A DNA stretch of 64,000 nucleotides from an uncultured Clostridia bacterium (GCA_947175325.1 CAMWME010000004.1:62001-126000), one strand, 5' to 3'. Shown: positions 21,985-31,297, counted from the stretch's first letter. The notes: generated from the sequence alone by a model not told the origin. Numbers and translations: made by a program.

Positions 21985-23340
21985 TTAATTTGACGCGAAA
22001 AACCGCGATTTTTTGGCGTATGAAATAAGCTTTTCTTTCTCGTTTTCCGTTTGCCCGACGGCGCAAGCAAGCAAAAGATTTTCCAAAGCTTTGCCCGTAA
22101 GCTCTTTCGGGCAGCCCGCCTCTATAAGTTCGTCCCCGCGAACGTTTAGCTGTTTTAAGTCCAACGGCACGCCTTCTTCCTTCATTTTTTGCAAGATGGC
22201 GGTCATCTTAACGACGGACGGCGCGGGGGATAAATCGTCCCGACAAGCTGAAAAATCGGCTTGCTTTAAAAGCATAAGCTCGTCGAAATAATTTAAGTTT
22301 TTTACTATGAATTTACGCACCTTGTTTTCGCGCGCGTCGCACCGCAAATCGTACATATGAAGGGCGGTAAGTTTGACCACTTTTTCGGTAAGTTTTTTGG
22401 GAACTTTCAGACGGTTGCAAACCTCTTCCGCAATCCTTGCGCCCTCGGTTTCGTGCCCGTAAAAGTTGCCGAAATTTTTCATACAATAGGGCTTGCCGAT
22501 ATCGTGCAAAAGCGCGGCAAGGCGAATACTTTTATCCGCGTACATAACCGTGCGGAAAGAGTGCTCCAAAACGTCGTAGCGGTGAATATCGCTTCTTTGA
22601 GCCATACCGTGGCCCAGATAAAGTTCGGGTAAAATTACCGCCAAAACGCCCGTGGTTTTTAGGACGAAAAGCCCGTTATTTGCGGCATATTCGGCACCGT
22701 ATCGCAAATCGGCGTGTAAAATTCTGTCCAGCTCCGCCCATATTCTTTCGGGTGCGATATCGGCGATTAAGCCCGCATTTTGCCGTGCGCCGTCAAGGCA
22801 TTCTTCGGTGGGCGTAAAGCCCGTTTCTGCGGAAATTCTTGCAAGGCGCATAAGGCGCAAGCCGTCCTCACCGAACACCTTTTCGGCAGCCGCAACGGTT
22901 GACATTCGACGGTTTTTTATATCGTCGATACCGCCCAAAGGGTCAACGAATTTTCCCTCTTTTATATCGTAATAAACGGCGTTGCATTTGAAGTCGCGGC
23001 GGTGCGCGTCGAGGTAAATATCGTCGGTGAAAAACGTGTTTACGGGGCGGTGAATTCCCCTTACGTATTCGTCCGAACGGAACGACGTAAACTCGTAATC
23101 TACACCCCCGAAAGAGAGCTTAACAGTGCCGGTATTTTTGTAGACCGCGTCGATATTAAAGCCCGCGTTTTTTGCGCGCGCGACGAAGTCCTCCGCGTCG
23201 ACTGGGGCGCAGATATCGGTATCAAGCTTGTCCGCTTTAAGCCCCGCGATAAAGTCGCGTACTCTGCCGCCCACAACGTAAAGCGGATACGGGCAGCTAT
23301 CTGCAAGCCGTATTAAGTTTTCGGGCAAGGTGTTTTTCAT
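21985..23340 (-). CDS. cca: CCA tRNA nucleotidyltransferase / polyA polymerase family with HD domain
   Basis: 451 aa; PYPLYVVGGRVRDFIAGLKADKLDTDICAP, RRDFKCNAVYYD, GEDGLRLMRLARISAE, LLHDIGKP. Confidence 0.93.
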   Translation of the reverse strand: MKNTLPENLIRLADSCPYPLYVVGGRVRDFIAGLKADKLDTDICAPVDAEDFVARAKNAGFNIDAVYKNTGTVKLSFGGVDYEFTSFRSDEYVRGIHRPVNTFFTDDIYLDAHRRDFKCNAVYYDIKEGKFVDPLGGIDDIKNRRMSTVAAAEKVFGEDGLRLMRLARISAETGFTPTEECLDGARQNAGLIADIAPERIWAELDRILHADLRYGAEYAANNGLFVLKTTGVLAVILPELYLGHGMAQRSDIHRYDVLEHSFRTVMYADKSIRLAALLHDIGKPYCMKNFGNFYGHETEGARIAEEVCNRLKVPKKLTEKVVKLTALHMYDLRCDARENKVRKFIVKNLNYFDELMLLKQADFSACRDDLSPAPSVVKMTAILQKMKEEGVPLDLKQLNVRGDELIEAGCPKELTGKALENLLLACAVGQTENEKEKLISYAKKSRFFASN

Positions 23341-23437
23341 ATATTTCGATTATACGCCTTTTTTAAAATTATTGCAATTATTATTTTTTTAGTATATAAT
23401 TAAATAGCTTACGAATGAAATACGCGGGGGAAACGCT

Positions 23438-24313
23438 TTGTATTACATTATTGCAAACGAAACACATTTGAAAGGTAAGGGAATTCAGCGGCTGGAAACC
23501 GTTAAAAAGGTTTTTGACGTCGCGGGCAAAAAATACGAAGTTCTTTTGACCCAGAAAGAGGGCGACGCGAAACGCCACGCTGAGCGGATAACTTCTTTAA
23601 ACGAAGAAAGTACGATTATTGCGATGGGCGGCGACGGCACCTTACACGACATTTTAAACGGCATTAAGGACTTTGATAAGTGCTCGGTCGGGCTTATACC
23701 CTTCGGCACGGGCAACGACTTTGCCGCAACCGCAAAAATCCCTAACGACGTTAAAAAGGCGGCTGAAATTATTGCATTTAAGGCGCCTAAGTCTATTGAT
23801 TTTATAGAGCTTGCTTCGGGGCTCCGTTCGATTAACAGCATCGGAATGGGGCTTGACGTTGATATTTTAAAGCGCGTGTATTCGAGAAAGATGCGCGGGC
23901 ACACCAAGTACGCCCGTGCGCTTATTCCTTGCTTATTACACTTTAAAAGCTGTAATTTTACCATTAAATACGACGGAAAAGAAGAAAAACACTTCGGGCT
24001 TATTTCCGCAGTGGGCAACGGAAAACAGCTTGGCGGGGGCATAAAACTGTTCCCCCACGCCGAAATTGACGACGGATACCTCGATTTGCTTATCGTTGAC
24101 TACATATCAAAGCCGAAAATGATTGGCGCGTTCATTAAGCTTATGCTTGGTAAGATTGACAAAATTAAGAAAGTAACCTTCGTTAAGACCAAGGCCGTAA
24201 CGTTCGTTCACGAGGACGAAAATTATACTCTGCAAGCCGAGGGCGAGCTGTACGACAACGTACCCCTTGACGCGCATATCGTTGAAAACAAGCTTAAATT
24301 TTATTTACCGTAA
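23438..24313 (+). CDS. Diacylglycerol/lipid kinase family protein
   Basis: 291 aa; AMGGDGTLHDILNGI...GLIPFGTGNDFAATAKIP. Confidence 0.92.
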   Translation: MYYIIANETHLKGKGIQRLETVKKVFDVAGKKYEVLLTQKEGDAKRHAERITSLNEESTIIAMGGDGTLHDILNGIKDFDKCSVGLIPFGTGNDFAATAKIPNDVKKAAEIIAFKAPKSIDFIELASGLRSINSIGMGLDVDILKRVYSRKMRGHTKYARALIPCLLHFKSCNFTIKYDGKEEKHFGLISAVGNGKQLGGGIKLFPHAEIDDGYLDLLIVDYISKPKMIGAFIKLMLGKIDKIKKVTFVKTKAVTFVHEDENYTLQAEGELYDNVPLDAHIVENKLKFYLP

Positions 24314-24318
24314 TTTTT

Positions 24319-25389
24319 ATGACCGAAAAATATTTAAGGCGAATACTCGATAACGTGAAGTCTGCCGTTGTCGTAGCCGACCAAAACTTAAAATCGACGT
24401 TCTATAACCGCGCTTTCAGAAATCTGTTCCCGAACGGAAGCTTGCGCGGAACGCTCGGCTCGGTAACCGCTTGCGCGGGTAACTGCAAGCATTGCGGCGA
24501 GGACGGCGGATGCCGCGGCTGCGGGCTTGCGGAAACCTTTGAGGACGCATTTTTATCAAACAAAGAAGTCGTAAGGCGTGTTTTCCAAAAGGTTAAAAGC
24601 GGTGAAAACGTGCACGAGGTAGCTTATTCCATTACCGTAACCCCGCTTGGCGGCGGTCTTTGTATGGCAACCGTCGACGACGCTTTCGAGCTTGAGGTTG
24701 CCCGCGAATTGCAGACGGCAAAGAACATTCAGCAAAGGCTTTTGCCAGCGGGGAAATGGGCCGGCGGAAAGAAATACTCTTACACCTACCTTCCTTGCAG
24801 AGAAATCGGCGGAGATTTGCCAGACGTTTACACCGTAGGAAATTCCGCTTGCGGTATGATTGCCGACGTATCCGGAAAGGGCGTTGCGGCGGGTATGCTT
24901 TCGGCGTTCGTTAAGGCGGCTTACGATAAGAAAAGCCCCTCACCCGCGCAAGCGATATCCAACCTCAGCGCGAAGTTCAGAGAGTTGAATTTAGACGAAA
25001 GAAACTACGTCACCGTTGCCGCCGTACGCATTGACGAGGACAGCATAACTTATTCGATGGCGGGACACAACGTACCCCTTTTATTAAAGACGGGCAGCGG
25101 CATTACGCGGATTATGTTAAACTCTCCGCCCGTATCGAATTGGTTTGATAACCCCGCATACTTTGACGACAGCATTCATTACGAGAAGGGCGACATATTG
25201 GTTTTGCTTACGGACGGCGCGACGGAGTGCAAGAATGAGCGGGGCGAAATGTTCGGCGTAGACAAGGTCATTAAAACCCTTTCCTATTCCCGCACGGCTG
25301 ACGATTTTATTAAAAACCTTGAAAACAATTTGCGCTCGTTTTGCAAGGAATTAAACGACGATATTACCGCAATAGCGTTCGATTTATAG
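24319..25389 (+). CDS. PAS-like sensor with cysteine cluster fused to SpoIIE/PP2C phosphatase
   Basis: 356 aa; N-terminal VVVADQNLKSTFYNRAFRNLF with CAGNCKHCGEDGGCRGCG; C-terminal GGDLPDVYTV...GMIADVSGKGVAAGMLSAFVKAAY...LVLLTDGATE. Confidence 0.88.
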   Translation: MTEKYLRRILDNVKSAVVVADQNLKSTFYNRAFRNLFPNGSLRGTLGSVTACAGNCKHCGEDGGCRGCGLAETFEDAFLSNKEVVRRVFQKVKSGENVHEVAYSITVTPLGGGLCMATVDDAFELEVARELQTAKNIQQRLLPAGKWAGGKKYSYTYLPCREIGGDLPDVYTVGNSACGMIADVSGKGVAAGMLSAFVKAAYDKKSPSPAQAISNLSAKFRELNLDERNYVTVAAVRIDEDSITYSMAGHNVPLLLKTGSGITRIMLNSPPVSNWFDNPAYFDDSIHYEKGDILVLLTDGATECKNERGEMFGVDKVIKTLSYSRTADDFIKNLENNLRSFCKELNDDITAIAFDL

Positions 25390-25392
25390 CGA

Positions 25393-25500
25393 TAGACCCC
25401 ATAATATGCTTGAAATAACCGCCGTTCGGCTTAGCCGAACGGCGGTTTTTACTGTATAACTTGATTTTTTTGCGTTATTTGAGGCATATATGGGGGTCTA
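25393..25500. repeat. 108-bp inverted-repeat (MITE-like) element between convergent genes
   Basis: Left arm TAGACCCCATAATATGCTTGAAATAACC, right arm (reverse complement) TAGACCCCCATATATGCCTCAAATAACGC, with an internal terminator hairpin. Confidence 0.55.
25417..25447. terminator. Intrinsic terminator after the SpoIIE phosphatase gene
   Basis: AACCGCCGTTCGGC-tta-GCCGAACGGCGGTTTTT. Confidence 0.85.
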
Positions 25501-26136
25501 CAACATATTTCTCAGTTTTTCTACGGCGGCGGAACGCCCCTCTGCGCCGAGCTTTAAATAGATTGCGCTTATATAATTTCTTGCCGTGCCGTCCGAAAGC
25601 TTTAAGGCGGAAGCTATCTGCCTATTGGTGAAACCGTCAACGAGCATAAGGGCGATTTCCACCTCCCTTTCGGAAAAGTTGAACGCCTTTTTCAGCTTGT
25701 ATTCTTTGTCCGAAGAAATCATTGCGGCGGCGTCAGTAATCTTTTTGGCGATTTTGGCGGGTAAAATCGTATCCCCCGCGTAGGCGTTTTTAACCGCGTC
25801 GATTAAAGCCGTAGCGCCGATGTCCTTTAAGAGATAACCGCTTGCGCCGTTGTTGATTGCGCTTAAAATATAGTCGCTGTCATCAAAGGTGGTAAGAATA
25901 ATTATTTTGATATTCTCGTCAATTTCCTTTATTCTTTTGGTTGCGACCACGCCGTTCATATTGGGCATTCTTATGTCCATTAAAACGACGTCGGGCTTTT
26001 GCGCCATAACCTTTTCAACCGCGCGCACGCCGTCAGAGGCTATGCCCACCACCTCAACCTCGTTAGAGGTTTCGAGCACCGACTTTATGCCCTCGGCAAG
26101 AATTTGCTGGTCGTCTACCAATAATACCTTTATCAT
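25498..26136 (-). CDS. NarL/LuxR-type response regulator
   Basis: 212 aa; MIKVLLVDDQQILAEGIKSVLE...DVVLMDIRMPNMNGV...LTTFDD; LuxR HTH FSEREVEIALMLVDGFTNRQIASALKLSDGTARNYISAIYLKLG. Confidence 0.95.
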   Translation of the reverse strand: MIKVLLVDDQQILAEGIKSVLETSNEVEVVGIASDGVRAVEKVMAQKPDVVLMDIRMPNMNGVVATKRIKEIDENIKIIILTTFDDSDYILSAINNGASGYLLKDIGATALIDAVKNAYAGDTILPAKIAKKITDAAAMISSDKEYKLKKAFNFSEREVEIALMLVDGFTNRQIASALKLSDGTARNYISAIYLKLGAEGRSAAVEKLRNML

Positions 26137-27347
26137 TTCGTCTCCTTTTTGTAGGGTAGGGATATTTCCGCCTCGAACCCTTCACCTTCCTCTCCCGAAA
26201 GCCAGCATTTGCCGCCAAGCCTTTCAGCCTTTTCGCGTATGCCTTTTAAGCCGAAGCCTTCCTTTATTTCGCCCTTAACGCCCTTGCCATTATCGGACAC
26301 GAGCAAAGTAAGCTCGTCGTTTCTCGCTTTGAGTTCGACGTAGAAGGCGGTTGCGTTGCCGTGGCGTATGCCGTTAGACAAAAGCTCCTTCAAGCTGTTT
26401 ACTATTACGCGGTAGGTTTCGGGATCGGGTTGAGCGTCGTCCAAATCGTAACGCGCCTTTACGTCCGTTCCGTCTATCGTTTGGGCGATAACTTCCTCTA
26501 CTTCCTCTTTCAACGGGTGAACTTTGTCGCGCCCCGCCAAAAGGTGAACGCTTTCACGCATTTGTTCCAAGGCGTTCTTCGCTTGAATATTTGCGGAAAT
26601 TATTCTGTTTTTTGCCTCTTGCGGGTTTTCGTCGATTAGAAGCTTTGCCGCCTCGGTCTGCATAATTACGGTGGTCATAGAGTGACCCGCCGTGTCGTGA
26701 ATGTCCTTTGCGATACGGTTTCGCTCTTCAAAGACTTTGGTCGCCGTAAGCTCTTCCGAAGTTTCTTCAAGCCTTGCGCGGTTTTCGTCCGCCTCTTTAA
26801 GCGCGGCGGAAAGCTCAACGTTGGTTTTATAGAATTTAAGCAAGAACGCGACGACGATGAAGTCGATTACGATTGCAAGCAAGCCGAAAAGCACGCCCGA
26901 AATAATATCTATAGCATCGGGGTTAGAGTTGCTGACGAAGCTACCGATTAAAAACGAGATGGTGAAAACGCCGCAGCTTACGCCGAAAAGTATGGTTTTA
27001 TCCTTGAAGCGTTCCACCGCGATATAGCACTGCGTTAAGACTATGCAGTAAATCGTGGACATAAACGAGTTACCAGTAAGGATACAGATGGTGAGAATTA
27101 GCGCCGAATCGAGCCCGTAGAACACCATTTTTGCGACGAAGTTTTTTATTACGAAAGCGTTGATACTTTCGAGCGCGGTTAAAACGATACAGCACGCCAC
27201 GGTTGCGTAGAAGTTTGCCGGTGAAACCTTTGTGAAAGCTTGGGCGCAGATGACTAAGCATATTACGCCCATTAGCACGGCAAGGAAAACTTTTACGTAA
27301 TCTATAATTTTTGTGGAATAAATATCAAACTTCTTTTTGTCGCTCAT
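26133..27347 (-). CDS. Membrane sensor histidine kinase (HisKA_3/DesK-NarX type)
   Basis: 404 aa; several TM segments, EERNRIAKDIHDTAGHSMTTVIMQ phosphoacceptor, GNATAFYVEL...LLVSDNGKGVKGEIKEGFGLKGIREKAERLGG. Confidence 0.94.
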   Translation of the reverse strand: MSDKKKFDIYSTKIIDYVKVFLAVLMGVICLVICAQAFTKVSPANFYATVACCIVLTALESINAFVIKNFVAKMVFYGLDSALILTICILTGNSFMSTIYCIVLTQCYIAVERFKDKTILFGVSCGVFTISFLIGSFVSNSNPDAIDIISGVLFGLLAIVIDFIVVAFLLKFYKTNVELSAALKEADENRARLEETSEELTATKVFEERNRIAKDIHDTAGHSMTTVIMQTEAAKLLIDENPQEAKNRIISANIQAKNALEQMRESVHLLAGRDKVHPLKEEVEEVIAQTIDGTDVKARYDLDDAQPDPETYRVIVNSLKELLSNGIRHGNATAFYVELKARNDELTLLVSDNGKGVKGEIKEGFGLKGIREKAERLGGKCWLSGEEGEGFEAEISLPYKKETK

Positions 27348-27421
27348 TTCTGCCTTGCGGAATTTCCTTAACTTACCGTTTAAAAGGCTTTGGGAAATTT
27401 CCGAAAATATATCTTTTTTAT

Positions 27422-27450
27422 TTTACCATAAAATAAAAAAAGTGTATAAT
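27422..27450 (+). promoter_or_regulatory. Promoter upstream of M20 peptidase
   Basis: TTTACC - 17 bp - TATAAT. Confidence 0.5.
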
Positions 27451-27482
27451 GTTTTTACTAAGTTTTTTTCAGTAGGTTTAAT

Positions 27483-28727
27483 ATGTTTAACGATATCTTA
27501 AAAAACTTATCGCAATTAATCAAGTTTAATTCTTCCAAGGGCGAACCCGAAGAAGGCGCACCCTTCGGTTCGGGCGCAAAAAAAGCCCTTGACTATTTTT
27601 TAAGCCTTGCGGAATTTTTAGGTTTCAAAACTAAAAATTACGACGGTTACGCGGGCGAAGTAGTTTTCGGCACGGGTAAGGATTTTGCTATCCTTGCTCA
27701 CCTTGACGTTGTGCCGGCGGGTAGCGGTTGGACGCACGAGCCGTTCGGCGGGGAAATAGATTACGAGAATAAGCGCGTTTGGGGCAGAGGCGCTATGGAC
27801 GACAAAGGCCCCGCTATTTGCGTGCTTTACGCTATGAAGGCGCTTTTGGACGAAGGCTTTAAGCCCAAGCGCAGAATTAAGCTTATAGTCGGCTGCAACG
27901 AAGAAAGCGGCTGGGAGTGCATTAAATATTATAAGGCGCACGCCGTTATGCCCGAGGAAGGTTTTTCGCCCGACGCGGACTTCCCCGTTATCTATGCGGA
28001 AAAAGGCATTTTGCATATTAAACTGAAATTCAGAGAGGACTGCTCTTTTACGGGCCTTAAAGGCGGCGAGTACGCGAATATGGTTTGCGACAGATGCGAG
28101 GTAATGGCACCGCTGAATTTGGACAAGGCGGCAAACCTTCACCTTTTGACCGAAGGCGGAAAGCTGATTTCTGTGGGCAAGTCGGCGCACGGCTCTACCC
28201 CCGACGAGGGCGTAAACGCGATTGAGCCTATTTTAGAGTATCTCGGGCTCGACGTGATTAAGGACGCGCTTTTCGGCAAGTGCTTCGGGCTTAAAGAGTT
28301 GCACGACGAAACGGGCTACCTCACCTTTTCACCCAACGTAATCGAGCAGAACGGGGACGGGATTTGCGTTACTTGCGATATCCGCTACCCCGCCACGATG
28401 AAAAAAGAAGATATTTTAAAGCCCATTAAGGAAAGCGGGGTTGAGTTTGAAATCGTTTCCGAGCAAGCCCCCCTTTATAACGACAAGAACTGTTTCCTTA
28501 TTAAGACCCTTTGCGGGGTTTACAACGAGGTAACGGGAAAAGCCGTTCAACCCGTTGCAATCGGCGGGGGAACATACGCGCGCGCTTTGAAGTGCGGGGC
28601 GGCGTTCGGGCCCGAAGAAGCCGGTGAAGAACAGACCATTCACAAGGCGAACGAGTACATAACCTTTGACAAAATAGAAAAGTGTTTTAAAATTTACAAG
28701 CTGGCGATAGAAAGACTTACGAAATAA
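27483..28727 (+). CDS. M20 family dipeptidase (PepV/Sapep-like)
   Basis: 414 aa; AILAHLDVVPAGSGWTHEPFGGEID...VWGRGAMDDKGPAICVLYAMKAL...VGCNEESGWECIKYY. Confidence 0.93.
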   Translation: MFNDILKNLSQLIKFNSSKGEPEEGAPFGSGAKKALDYFLSLAEFLGFKTKNYDGYAGEVVFGTGKDFAILAHLDVVPAGSGWTHEPFGGEIDYENKRVWGRGAMDDKGPAICVLYAMKALLDEGFKPKRRIKLIVGCNEESGWECIKYYKAHAVMPEEGFSPDADFPVIYAEKGILHIKLKFREDCSFTGLKGGEYANMVCDRCEVMAPLNLDKAANLHLLTEGGKLISVGKSAHGSTPDEGVNAIEPILEYLGLDVIKDALFGKCFGLKELHDETGYLTFSPNVIEQNGDGICVTCDIRYPATMKKEDILKPIKESGVEFEIVSEQAPLYNDKNCFLIKTLCGVYNEVTGKAVQPVAIGGGTYARALKCGAAFGPEEAGEEQTIHKANEYITFDKIEKCFKIYKLAIERLTK

Positions 28728-28728
28728 T

Positions 28729-29574
28729 ATGGCAAGGACGAAAAAAAAACTTACAAAAAGAATAATTGCTTTAATCGTTTGCGCCGCGTTTATCGTGTTT
28801 TTGGCGCTGGTCGCTTTCGGGTTGCAGATTGCGTTTTGGGTTTCGGACAGCACGATTAGGTGCATACAGCCCGATTACGAAATGCAAGAACTGGACCTTG
28901 ACGGCGAGCTTGATTACGAGCTTTTATACCGCCAGACGGGGCTGACGAAGATAGGCATTGAACGCGCGCTTAAAAAGGGCGAGGCGGGCAAAAACCTTAT
29001 AAAGCAGATACAAGCGGACTTCTTCGAACCGCACGAAGTTAAAAACGACCAAGTTGCCCCCTACGCTTGCACCGATTATATCGAAAAGCACGTTGCAAAT
29101 ATTTTCCTCGAAGACGGCGATATAATAGTTACTTCCGCCACCCACATTTCTTTCGTACGCATAGGGCACGCGGGAATGGTTACGGACGAGAGATACGGTA
29201 ACGTTCTTGAAGCGAACGCTTACGGAACTTACAGCAAAATAGGCAAAATCCAGTACTTCACGAACAGAGTAAACTTTATGGTTTTAAGACCCAACCCCGA
29301 AATGATAAGCCCCGATGTTGTGCAAGACGTGGTTAAGTATGCCAAGACGAGCCTTTTGGATATTCCTTACGAGGGGCTTGCGGGCGTAGTTACGAGCAAG
29401 AACGATATAAAAAAGACGCAGTGCGCGCATATCGTGTGGTGGGCGTATAAGCAGTTCGGAATAGATTTGGACAGCAACGGCGGGGCAATGGTCGTGCCTT
29501 ACGATTTGGCACACTCTGCCTATTTGCAGCCCGTACAAGTGTTCGGGTTTGACCTTGACGAGCTTTGGAAATAA
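28729..29574 (+). CDS. YiiX-like permuted NlpC/P60 (papain-like) cysteine hydrolase
   Basis: 281 aa; N-terminal TM; GDIIVTSATHISFVRIGHAGMVTDERYGNVLEANA ... QCAHIVWWAYKQFGIDLD. Confidence 0.75.
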   Translation: MARTKKKLTKRIIALIVCAAFIVFLALVAFGLQIAFWVSDSTIRCIQPDYEMQELDLDGELDYELLYRQTGLTKIGIERALKKGEAGKNLIKQIQADFFEPHEVKNDQVAPYACTDYIEKHVANIFLEDGDIIVTSATHISFVRIGHAGMVTDERYGNVLEANAYGTYSKIGKIQYFTNRVNFMVLRPNPEMISPDVVQDVVKYAKTSLLDIPYEGLAGVVTSKNDIKKTQCAHIVWWAYKQFGIDLDSNGGAMVVPYDLAHSAYLQPVQVFGFDLDELWK

Positions 29575-29600
29575 ATTAAATTTTACTTCGCCAAAATCGT

Positions 29601-29629
29601 TTGACAAAAAACGTTATATTTTATATAAT
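29601..29629 (+). promoter_or_regulatory. tRNA promoter
   Basis: TTGACA - 17 bp - TATAAT, ~35 bp before the tRNA. Confidence 0.8.
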
Positions 29630-29663
29630 AACTTAGCCGTTTGAAAATAGCGGCTTTGAATTT

Positions 29664-29740
29664 GCGCTGTTAGCTCAACTGGATAGAGCGTTGGTCTACG
29701 GAACCAAAGGCTAGGGATTCGAATTCCTTACGGCGCACCA
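29664..29740 (+). tRNA. tRNA-Arg (anticodon ACG), CCA encoded
   Basis: Acceptor GCGCTGT/ACGGCGC, D-arm GCTC/GAGC, anticodon arm TTGGT-CTACGGA-ACCAA, T-arm AGGGA-TTCGAAT-TCCTT, then A-CCA. Confidence 0.95.
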
Positions 29741-29779
29741 AACAAAAACCTAAGTCGAATACCGACTTAGGTTTTTGTT
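29741..29779 (+). terminator. tRNA terminator hairpin
   Basis: AACAAAAACCTAAGTCG-aatac-CGACTTAGGTTTTTGTT. Confidence 0.9.
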
Positions 29780-29989
29780 TTGTCGTAAGGCTGAGAATCC
29801 CTACGGATTCGCGCGAGCGTAGCGACGCTCTGCCGAGGGCTCCCGCTTGCGGGAAACGGCAGAACTCCGCGGCGCACAACTCAACATCTTATTTTGAATA
29901 CTTCGGTAAACCGAATGTTCCGAATAAGGTTGTTTTTTATACAAAAAAGCGAGCCATTTCGGTTCGCTTTATATACTTTAATTTAACTA

Positions 29990-30622
29990 TTATTTTGTTT
30001 TCTTATTTATAAAGGGTTTAATAAGTTTAAAAATTTCTCCCGTTTTTGTACTATCTTTCAGTAGTTTATTTAGATTGCTATTGATTGCTTGCGTCGTTTT
30101 ATATTTTGCGACCATAACACATATTTCTTTTATTTCATTTTTATTTAACCCAAGATTAGCTTGCTTTAATACATTTTCAACGCTGGCATTTGCCTTTGTA
30201 TTTTTCACTACCGTTTTTACTGTTTTTGTTTTTACATTTTCAACTGCTATGCTTTGTGGTTTTCCCGTCAAATCCGAAATAATTTGAATATCAATATTTT
30301 TTTCCTGCTTCCAAAATGCTACAACATAAGAAAAACCTTTATCTTTTGAAACGATATAAAATTTACATTCAGAGATTTCATGTTGATTTATTAAATATCC
30401 CAAATAGGTTACTAATTGAAAGTCAAGCGCATTTTGACTACCTACATCAACGCATTTATATTCAATAGTCGCTTTTGAAGTTAAAATTTCTTTATGCACA
30501 TCGAATGATAATGAACTTGCTTTTTGACTATAAAAAATTATAACATAGTCATTTTCGGATAGGTCATTTATCCCTAAAAGATTTTGTGTATTTTCATAGT
30601 CAACCAAATATATTGCCATCAT
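29990..30622 (-). CDS. PIN-like (NYN/PIN) nuclease domain protein
   Basis: 210 aa; MAIYLVDYENTQNL...NALDFQLVTYLGYLI...KFYIVSKDKGFSYVVAFWK; markedly AT-rich. Confidence 0.75.
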   Translation of the reverse strand: MMAIYLVDYENTQNLLGINDLSENDYVIIFYSQKASSLSFDVHKEILTSKATIEYKCVDVGSQNALDFQLVTYLGYLINQHEISECKFYIVSKDKGFSYVVAFWKQEKNIDIQIISDLTGKPQSIAVENVKTKTVKTVVKNTKANASVENVLKQANLGLNKNEIKEICVMVAKYKTTQAINSNLNKLLKDSTKTGEIFKLIKPFINKKTK

Positions 30623-30763
30623 TGATTTCTCCGTTAAAATCAGTTATATCATAATGAATAATGTTTATATTATATCACAGATTATTGTTATTTTCAAGCG
30701 TATAATATAAGCAGAGACTATAAACAGTACCATAGCGGGGACTCGAGAGATCTCGCGCACACA

Positions 30764-30796
30764 AAAAAGCGGGGAGCTTGTTGCTCTCCGCTTTTT
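30764..30796. terminator. Terminator downstream of NUDIX gene
   Basis: AAAAAGCGGGGAGC-ttgtt-GCTCTCCGCTTTTT. Confidence 0.85.
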
Positions 30797-30798
30797 AT

Positions 30799-31284
30799 TT
30801 ATTCCATTACGGTAATTAGTTTTAAGGTTTTCGGTAGGTGGGTGATTTCCTTTTTTATGAATTCCGGTACTAGATATTTATCGTTCAGTTCGCTTATATT
30901 AAGCCATTCGAAGGTTAAGGTGTGCTTTCCTTCTTGAAGCACGAATTTATTGCCTTTTTCCAAAATATCCGTTTTTGAAATATCCACCAAGAAATAAAAG
31001 CAAAGTTCGTGATATCTATCCTTATTTACCTTTTCGGTAAAAAAGTTTTGGCATACCCAAAGCGGGCGAACGATTTCGGCATTGACGTTCAGTTCTTCTT
31101 TGATTTCTCTTAAAACGGCAGCTTCCGCGGTTTCGTGCAATTCGACTTTTCCGCCGATAAGATAATAATACGGTGCGTTTTCGTCAGTCATTGCCAAAAG
31201 CTTGTTACCGCTTAGAATTATGGCGCAAGCCCGATAATTAAATCTGCCGTTTTCCGTTTTTAATACAACGTCCATTTTACCCAC
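30799..31284 (-). CDS. NUDIX hydrolase
   Basis: 161 aa; Nudix box GGKVELHETAEAAVLREIKEELN. Confidence 0.92.
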   Translation of the reverse strand: MGKMDVVLKTENGRFNYRACAIILSGNKLLAMTDENAPYYYLIGGKVELHETAEAAVLREIKEELNVNAEIVRPLWVCQNFFTEKVNKDRYHELCFYFLVDISKTDILEKGNKFVLQEGKHTLTFEWLNISELNDKYLVPEFIKKEITHLPKTLKLITVME

Positions 31285-31297
31285 CTTGTAATAACGC

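Noticed and set aside
29670-29879. 69-aa ORF (..RRKEFESLAFGSVDQRSIQLS) antisense to tRNA-Arg
   Set aside because: Well-known type of annotation artefact produced by reading the complement of a tRNA and flanking sequence.
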